This document shows positions 39,571-44,594 of a DNA stretch of 44,594 bases, piece after piece. The position numbers were made by a program, and so were the translations under genes. Each line of letters begins with the position of its first letter. The stretch's first letter is position 1. Below the pieces are notes generated by a model. That model saw only the letters and a program-made list of their open reading frames with translations, searched no databases and was not told the DNA's origin. Source of the DNA: Burkholderiaceae bacterium (lineage in GTDB: Bacteria > Pseudomonadota > Gammaproteobacteria > Burkholderiales > Burkholderiaceae_E); assembly GCA_024637395.1 (NCBI GenBank), contig JAGXFG010000083.1, positions 1 through 44,594 of the forward strand, written 5' to 3'.

Positions 39571-40403
39571 GCGCCGCGGCCGACCACGGCAAGGCGCCGG
39601 CGCCAATCCGGGTGGCCGTGGCGGGAACGAGCGGCCGGATGGGCAAGATGCTGGTCGAGGCCGTTCTTGATGCGCCCGACTGCCAGTTGGTCGGAGCCCT
39701 CGAGGTGGAAGATTCCCCGGCGCTCGGGCGCGACGCCGGCGAGGCGATTGGCCGCGCCAGCGGCGTGGCAATTACCGACCAGTTCGGGGCCGCCCTGGCC
39801 AATGCCGACGTGCTGATCGATTTCACCCGCCCGCAGGGCACGCTGCTGCATCTCGAGGCGTGTGCCGCGGCCGGAGTGCGGATGGTGATCGGCACCACCG
39901 GCTTTGACGCCGCCGGGCGCGAAGCCATCGCTCTCGCAGCCCGGCAAATAGCGATCGTCAGCGCTCCCAACATGAGCGTGGGCGTGAACGTCACTCTCAA
40001 GCTGCTCGAATTCGCGGCGCAGCACTTTGCCCACGGCTACGACATCGAGATCATCGAGGCGCACCATCGCCACAAGGTCGATGCGCCGTCCGGAACCGCG
40101 TTGCGCATGGGTGAAGTAGTGGCGCAGGCGCTTGGCCGGGATCTGGGCAAGGTCGCGGTGTTTGCCCGCGAAGGCGTCACCGGCGAACGCGACCCGGCGA
40201 CGATCGGCTTTTCTGCCATTCGCGGCGGCGACATCGTCGGCGACCACACGGTGCTGTTTGCCGGCGATGGCGAGCGCATCGAAATCACCCATCGCTCGGC
40301 GAGCCGACTCAGCTATGCGCTGGGCGCGCTGCGGGCCTGCCGCTTTCTGGCCGCTCGCGCGAGCGGGCTCTATGACATGCACGACGTGCTGGGCCTGCGC
40401 TGA
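39567..40403 (+). CDS. dapB: 4-Hydroxy-tetrahydrodipicolinate reductase
   Basis: A 278-residue cytosolic enzyme of lysine and diaminopimelate synthesis that uses NAD(P)H. The nucleotide-binding GTSGRMGKM is at residues 20-28. [29 protein letters not shown] and the catalytic [20 protein letters not shown] are the family blocks. The ATG overlaps the bamE stop. The stop codon lies within a perfect dyad shared with btuF. Confidence 0.97.
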   Translation: MSAAADHGKAPAPIRVAVAGTSGRMGKMLVEAVLDAPDCQLVGALEVEDSPALGRDAGEAIGRASGVAITDQFGAALANADVLIDFTRPQGTLLHLEACAAAGVRMVIGTTGFDAAGREAIALAARQIAIVSAPNMSVGVNVTLKLLEFAAQHFAHGYDIEIIEAHHRHKVDAPSGTALRMGEVVAQALGRDLGKVAVFAREGVTGERDPATIGFSAIRGGDIVGDHTVLFAGDGERIEITHRSASRLSYALGALRACRFLAARASGLYDMHDVLGLR

Positions 40404-40418
40404 GCGAACGCTCAGCGC
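40397..40418. terminator. Perfect 10-bp dyad spanning the stops of convergent dapB and btuF
   Basis: GCGCTGAGCG (40397-40406) and CGCTCAGCGC (40409-40418) are exact inverted repeats with a 2-base centre. The dapB TGA (40401-40403) and the btuF stop (40412-40414) lie in opposite arms, so both transcripts end in the same hairpin. No T-tract follows. Confidence 0.55.
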
Positions 40419-41314
40419 GCGGCTTCGACCATTTCACACAACTGTTCGACAGCGTCGAGGATCCTGGGTCCGGGGCGCTGGATCGCTGACGGTTCGAGAT
40501 AGGCGAAACGGGCGAATCCCGCCGGAGTTATCGCCCCCAGCCGCTCCCAGCGCGAGCGGCTGTCGGGATGATCAGCGGCCACGATCAGGCGCGGCCGCGC
40601 GGCCAGCACTGCTTCCTCGGTAACCTGCGGTGCTGCGAGCGCCGCCGCGGCGAAGATGTTGCGCGCGCCGCAGGCCCTGATGGCGTCGGCGGTGACGTCG
40701 CCACTGCCCAGCGACACCAGCGGCCGGGCCCAGACCTGGTAGAAGATCGACACCGGCTTGCGCCGGCTGTAGCGTTCCTCGAGCCGTGCGAGCCGTTCAC
40801 GAAAGGCCCGCGCCGCGGCATAGGCTAGTTGCGGCTGGACGCTGATCGCCGCGAACCGCTCGATGGTGCCGGCGACATCGTCGAGGGTGCGCGGATCGGA
40901 GACGAATACCGAGATGCCGGCGCGCTCGACCCTTTCGACCCAGCTGCGCGATATTCCCGGGGCCCACACCATGACCCATTGCGCGTGCAATGCCAGCAGG
41001 CGCTCCGGACCTGGCGGGGGATAGGCCCTGATGTGCTCGATGTCCGCAACCTCGTTCGGATAGTCACTGTTGGCATCGATCGCGATGACCTGATCCAGGA
41101 CCCCTGCCGCGGCCAATGACTCGGTCAGATGGGGCGCCAGCACCACGATCCGGGTCGGCAGCGGCAGCGCCGGCAGCACCCTGCCCCAGTCGTCCCGAAG
41201 CGTGGGCGAGCCTTCGCCGCGAGCGGGCTGCGCCAGCGCCACGGCGGCAAGCACAGCCAACAGTGCCAGGACGATGCCCCGGCACCGGCCGACGCGACCA
41301 GCGGGATTGCTCAT
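40412..41314 (-). CDS. btuF: Cobalamin ABC transporter substrate-binding protein BtuF-like
   Basis: A 300-residue periplasmic protein. Residues 1-33 form a signal peptide (IVLALLAVLAAVALAQPARG). The mature part has the cobalamin/iron periplasmic-binding fold, with RIVVLAPHLTESLAAAGVLD, SDYPNEVADIEHIRAYPPPG and VSIFYQVWARPLVSLGSGDV matching BtuF. It overlaps the btuB stop (ATGA), and with btuB it sits behind a cobalamin riboswitch, so the ligand is probably B12. The permease and ATPase btuC and btuD are not in the window. The gene converges on dapB. Confidence 0.9.
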   Translation of the reverse strand: MSNPAGRVGRCRGIVLALLAVLAAVALAQPARGEGSPTLRDDWGRVLPALPLPTRIVVLAPHLTESLAAAGVLDQVIAIDANSDYPNEVADIEHIRAYPPPGPERLLALHAQWVMVWAPGISRSWVERVERAGISVFVSDPRTLDDVAGTIERFAAISVQPQLAYAAARAFRERLARLEERYSRRKPVSIFYQVWARPLVSLGSGDVTADAIRACGARNIFAAAALAAPQVTEEAVLAARPRLIVAADHPDSRSRWERLGAITPAGFARFAYLEPSAIQRPGPRILDAVEQLCEMVEAAR

Positions 41315-43155
41315 CGAGTGCGCGCGAAACGCACCCCGAGCAGCAACTGGCGCGGCGCCGACGCGTAGCCGGACGCCGTCTGGTAGGCACGATCGCCGAG
41401 ATTGGTGGCACGCACGAAGATCTCCCAGTCGCGCGCAACCGACCAGGCGGCGTCGAGGTTGACCACCGCGTAACCGCCCAACTCGGCGCCATCGCTATCG
41501 ACCCGCCGGCCCTGGGTCACCAGTTCTCCATCCAGCCGCCAGCCATGGCCATGCCAGTTGGCCCCCAGTGTCCCGTAGCGGCGCGCGCGCCGGGCCAGTT
41601 CGCCGCTGCTCTGCTCGCCGGTAATGGGGTCGACCCACCGGCCCTCCGGATCCTGGACAGTCACCGCCGCGCGCAGCACCAGCGCGCCGATGGCGTGGCG
41701 AGCATCGACGCTCAGCCCGCGAACTCTGGTCGAGGCCAGGTTCTGCGGGACAAAGTCGCCGTCGAGTTCGATGGCATCGCTGATCCTGCTGACAAACAGC
41801 GAGCTGCGCACCGTGGTCTCCTGGTGGGAGTAATCGGCACCAAATTCCCAGCCCAGCGAACGCTCTGGCCGCAGCGCCGGGTTGGCCCCGAACGGGCTGT
41901 AGAGATCATCGAAGGTCGGTGCCCGGAAGGCGCTGCCGACGCTCGCTCGCAGGCGCCATTGCTCGCTGGCGCGCCAGCCATAGGCCAGCGTCCCGGAGGT
42001 CTGGGCGCCGACGCTGTCGACATCGTCGCGCCGCAGGTTGATTCGCAGCGTGTTGGCCGCACGCTCAAGCTCGTAACCGAGGTAGGCTGAGCGCGTCGCC
42101 CGATCGTCACGCACGTAGGCGTAATCGCCCGTGCTCACCCCTTCCCCGGCGATTTGCTGTCGCAGGTGCTCGAGTCCGAAGAGCAGCGATCCCGACTCCA
42201 GGGCATAGCTGTTCTGCCAGGTAATGGTCTGCGAGCGGGTGCGCGGCGCAAACGAGAACGCCGCGTAGTCGTAGTCGATGGTGGTGCTGCCGGCGCGCAG
42301 CGTGGTGTCCCAGGCCGCGATCGGGTGCAGCCGCGCGAATGCCGAGACCGCGTCACTGCGAAACGTCAGCACCGCACTGGCCGGGGTTGACCACGCGTCA
42401 TCATAGGCGGTGTGGCCGCGGTTGACGCGGGCGTCGAAGCCGATCTCGACCTGCTCCGAGAACCGATGGGCAAAGCCCGCGGCAAAGCTGTCGCGCCGGC
42501 TCGGGTCGCGGTCGAGCTGGTAGCTGACCGACCCCGGCAGGGTGGCGTCGAACCCGTCGGTCTGATCGTGACTCGCCGACAGATTCCAGCGCGTGGTGGC
42601 GCTGCGCGCCGCCAGAGCGGCACTGACCGCGCTGGTGCCGAGCGATCCAGCCGATACCGACGCTTCCTGACGGAGGCCTGTGCCGGAACCGTCGCTGGCG
42701 CCGCGCGTGAAGATCTGGATCACGCCGCCGATTGCGCCCGAGCCGTAGAGCGACGACAACGGACCTTTGACGATCTCGATGCGTTCGATGCTGGCGACCG
42801 GGATGAATTCGAGATTCGCGCCGCCACTGGTGGGATTTTCGAGGCGCACGCCATCGACCAGCACCAGGGTCTGCGCCGTTCGGCTGCCGCGCAGGAAGAC
42901 CCCGGTCAAGCCGGCAACGCCACCGTTTTGCGAGGTCTCGACTCCGGCACTGGTGCGCAGGAGCTCGGCCAGGCTGGCCGCTCCGGAGCGCTCGATGGCG
43001 TCGCGCCCGATCACCGTGACGTCGGCCAGCACCGACTCCAGCGGCTGTTCGGTTCTGGCCGCGGTTATGACTATCGTAGCTACCGGCTGCGCGCTTGCGA
43101 CCATAGGGATCAACGCCAGCGATGCGGCAGCAATTCGGTTCAACAGGGAACTCAT
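41311..43155 (-). CDS. btuB: TonB-dependent cobalamin receptor BtuB
   Basis: A 614-residue outer-membrane receptor. The signal peptide ends MVASAQ, followed by the TonB box ATIVITAART. The plug domain has ERSGAASLAELLRTSAGVET, VFLRGSRTAQTLVLVDGVRL and EIVKGPLSSLYGSGAIGGVI. The rest is a 22-strand barrel ending in an aromatic-containing strand (RQLLLGVRFARTR). I place the ATG at 43155, with GGAGAG upstream, because the signal peptide begins there. A cobalamin riboswitch precedes it, which fixes the ligand class with good confidence. It overlaps btuF by 4 bases. Confidence 0.95.
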   Translation of the reverse strand: MSSLLNRIAAASLALIPMVASAQPVATIVITAARTEQPLESVLADVTVIGRDAIERSGAASLAELLRTSAGVETSQNGGVAGLTGVFLRGSRTAQTLVLVDGVRLENPTSGGANLEFIPVASIERIEIVKGPLSSLYGSGAIGGVIQIFTRGASDGSGTGLRQEASVSAGSLGTSAVSAALAARSATTRWNLSASHDQTDGFDATLPGSVSYQLDRDPSRRDSFAAGFAHRFSEQVEIGFDARVNRGHTAYDDAWSTPASAVLTFRSDAVSAFARLHPIAAWDTTLRAGSTTIDYDYAAFSFAPRTRSQTITWQNSYALESGSLLFGLEHLRQQIAGEGVSTGDYAYVRDDRATRSAYLGYELERAANTLRINLRRDDVDSVGAQTSGTLAYGWRASEQWRLRASVGSAFRAPTFDDLYSPFGANPALRPERSLGWEFGADYSHQETTVRSSLFVSRISDAIELDGDFVPQNLASTRVRGLSVDARHAIGALVLRAAVTVQDPEGRWVDPITGEQSSGELARRARRYGTLGANWHGHGWRLDGELVTQGRRVDSDGAELGGYAVVNLDAAWSVARDWEIFVRATNLGDRAYQTASGYASAPRQLLLGVRFARTR

Positions 43156-43214
43156 TGACTCTCTCCACCGCGCCGATCGCACCGTCAAAACGGCAGCCCC
43201 TGGGCGGCATGATC

Positions 43215-43237
43215 GCGCGTCACCCGCCGTGACGCGC
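43215..43237 (-). promoter_or_regulatory. Hairpin in the riboswitch expression platform
   Basis: GCGCGTCAC (43215-43223) and GTGACGCGC (43229-43237) form a perfect 9-bp stem with a 5-base loop, between the aptamer and the btuB start. It lacks a U-tract and lies about 60 bases before the ribosome binding site. It may switch between terminator-like and open forms, but the mechanism is not shown. Confidence 0.45.
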
Positions 43238-43309
43238 AAACTGCGAAAAAGGATGCGACCGGTACCGCGCAATCGGTTGCGGCAAGATGCGAGGACCGTC
43301 CATCCACCC

Positions 43310-43560
43310 TCTCGGCCGGTCTCCGGGCTGGCGGTCCGTGACTTGCGTTCGAGCGAACGCAGTACACGATTGCGCGCATCGCCTTCCCGGATCTCATGCC
43401 GGCCTCGACTTTCAACTTCGCCGAGGGGCATGCTCTCCAGTGGCTGCGAGATGCACGTGCGCGGACCTTCATCCGCGCGACCGCTTACCGTTGCGGGGGC
43501 AGCACAGGTTGGCTTGTGCCACTGGTCGTGGCCAGGCTCCCTGTTTCCCGTTTAAGCGCG
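43310..43560 (-). ncRNA. Cobalamin riboswitch upstream of btuB
   Basis: Read on the minus strand, conserved elements occur in order: CGGGAAACAGGGAGCC near 43550, CTGCCCCCGCAACGGTAA near 43504-43487, GCCACTGG at 43444-43437, GGGAAGGC at 43388-43381, and the B12 box AGCCCGGAGACCGGCC at 43329-43314. These are the hallmarks of the adenosylcobalamin riboswitch. It fills most of the 442-base gap between btuB and the dsbD-like gene. High B12 would lower btuB-btuF expression. Confidence 0.95.
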
Positions 43561-43596
43561 CACCGGGATTGCGTGCGCGTCACCGAAAGCGGATCG

Positions 43597-43602
43597 ATTA
43601 TA
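43597..43602 (-). promoter_or_regulatory. -10 box for the btuB leader
   Basis: A perfect TATAAT on the minus strand, overlapping the stop of the dsbD-like gene. The -35 (CTGTCC, 18 bases upstream) is weak. Transcription would begin about 30 bases before the riboswitch and make a leader of roughly 430 bases. Confidence 0.5.
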
Positions 43603-44594
43603 GCCCTGGACGGGGCACCGGGACAGCGGCCAGCGCCTCCATTACGACGCCCACCGTGAGGATCTCGGGCAGCACCCGTGGTCGGGCTTCGCCTGGGATG
43701 TAGAGGAGATAGAGCGGCACCCCGTTGCGGCCGTGACGTGCGAGCTCGGCAGTGATCACCGGGTCCGTCCGGGTCCAGTCAGCGCGCAACATCTTGACGC
43801 CCCGGCGCCTGAATTCGGCACTGACCGCGGCGCGATCGAGGACCAGTTTCTCGTTGACCTTGCACGAAACGCACCAGTCCGCGGTGAAATCGACAAAGAC
43901 CGCGTGGCCGGACTCTAGTGCCTCGGCCACCGCGGTTTGGGACCAGGGCTGCCATTGAATCACCGCGCTCGCATCGGACTGGCCACCGGCAGGCTCAATG
44001 ACGGGCCGGGCCGACCACAGTCCGGTTGCCAGCAGCACCGCGGCCACGATAGTGAGCAGAGCCCGCCGCGCGCCGGCCGGGCCGCCGCTGCCCAGCTGCA
44101 CGAAGCGTCCGAAGATCCACGCCGCCAGTGCCACCAGCACTGCCCCGAGCACCAGCCCGAACACCGCGTCGACATCGGTCTGGCGCCCCAGCACCCACGC
44201 CAGCCAGGCGGCGGTCGCATACATCGGGAAGGCCAGCAGTTCCTTGAAGGTCTCCATCCAGCGTCCCGGCTTGGGCAACAGGCGCAGCCAGCCCGGAAAC
44301 ATTCCGAGCAGGACGTAGGGAAGTGCCATCCCGGCGCCGAGCGCGGTGAAGACCGCGAGCGCGGCCGGTGCCGGCTGGCTCAAGGTGAAGCCGAGCGCCG
44401 AGCCCATGAACGGCGCCGAGCAGGGGGTGGCCACCAGTACCGCCAGTACCCCGGACCCGAACGACGAGATCAGCCGGTGGCGCGCGTATTTTTCGTCCTC
44501 GATCAGGCTGGATTCGATGTTTCCCAAACGTGTCAGGCTGCCACCGAACTCGAAGACCCCCGAGAAGTTCAGGCCGACCAGCACGAACAGCAGC
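43598..44594 (-). CDS. Thiol:disulfide interchange protein DsbD-like, partial
   Basis: The C-terminal 331 codons of an inner-membrane electron transporter; the gene continues past the right edge. The membrane part has the conserved cysteine in VLVATPCSAPFMGSALGFTL and several hydrophobic helices. The C-terminal periplasmic thioredoxin domain carries FVDFTADWCVSCKVNEKLVL, with the CxxC motif CVSC. This matches DsbD/ScsB-type proteins, which carry reducing power from cytosolic thioredoxin to periplasmic partners such as DsbC or cytochrome c maturation factors. The N-terminal domain is not visible. Its stop overlaps the -10 box of the btuB leader. Confidence 0.92.
   Translation of the reverse strand, partial: LLFVLVGLNFSGVFEFGGSLTRLGNIESSLIEDEKYARHRLISSFGSGVLAVLVATPCSAPFMGSALGFTLSQPAPAALAVFTALGAGMALPYVLLGMFPGWLRLLPKPGRWMETFKELLAFPMYATAAWLAWVLGRQTDVDAVFGLVLGAVLVALAAWIFGRFVQLGSGGPAGARRALLTIVAAVLLATGLWSARPVIEPAGGQSDASAVIQWQPWSQTAVAEALESGHAVFVDFTADWCVSCKVNEKLVLDRAAVSAEFRRRGVKMLRADWTRTDPVITAELARHGRNGVPLYLLYIPGEARPRVLPEILTVGVVMEALAAVPVPRPGL

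Overview
The window reads as chromosomal DNA of a high-GC betaproteobacterium, most like Rhodocyclales and relatives (Azoarcus, Thauera, Dechloromonas, Accumulibacter). This is an inference from protein family resemblance: BktB-type thiolase, Cys-type intracellular PHB depolymerase, PilVWX-PilY1 cluster, Fds-type formate dehydrogenase and the nadK-recN / fur-bamE-dapB order. Gene density is very high. The only stretch over 300 bases without a gene is the btuB leader (43156-43597), which holds a cobalamin riboswitch. I saw no tRNA, rRNA, insertion sequence, phage gene or CRISPR array.

Layout. 1-1530 (minus): start of a branched-chain amino acid type ABC importer, permease cut by the window edge. 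1680-5587 (plus): 7Fe ferredoxin fdxA, coupled through a TTGA overlap to a 1195-residue flavoprotein that joins a GltD/NfnB-like half to a PyrK/NfnA-like half. 5736-11097 (plus): PHB depolymerase, endonuclease III, a DUF1841 protein, a PhoU-like/Pit phosphate pair and a beta-ketothiolase. 11145-13733 (minus): MFS transporter and hemL. 13903-19957 (plus): six-gene minor-pilin operon ending in PilY1. 19996-27672 (minus): four overlapping genes, AidB-like acyl-CoA dehydrogenase, MBL/beta-CASP protein, fused FdsG-FdsB and FdsA. 27783-35358 (minus): dnaJ, dnaK, grpE, hemH, hrcA, a 52-codon antiporter-like fragment and a MscS-type channel. 35508-38590 (plus): usp, nadK, recN. Then fur (minus), bamE-dapB (plus), and btuF/btuB and a partial dsbD-like gene (minus).

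How the genes work together. Several modules are clear: PHB turnover (phaZ, bktB), phosphate uptake (PhoU-like and Pit), type IV pilus tip and assembly (pilE-like to pilY1), NAD+-linked formate oxidation (FdsGB-FdsA), heat shock (grpE and dnaK each with its own near-consensus sigma-32 promoter) and B12 uptake (btuB-btuF behind a riboswitch). Three of the four convergent gene junctions carry perfect GC-rich dyads with no T-tract.

Most of the window is ordinary core genome. The items most worth a second look are the ferredoxin plus Nfn-like fusion flavoprotein, whose N-terminal domain I do not recognise; the fully overlapping AidB/MBL/formate dehydrogenase operon; and the small antiporter-like gene wedged between mscS and hrcA with its own ribosome binding site.
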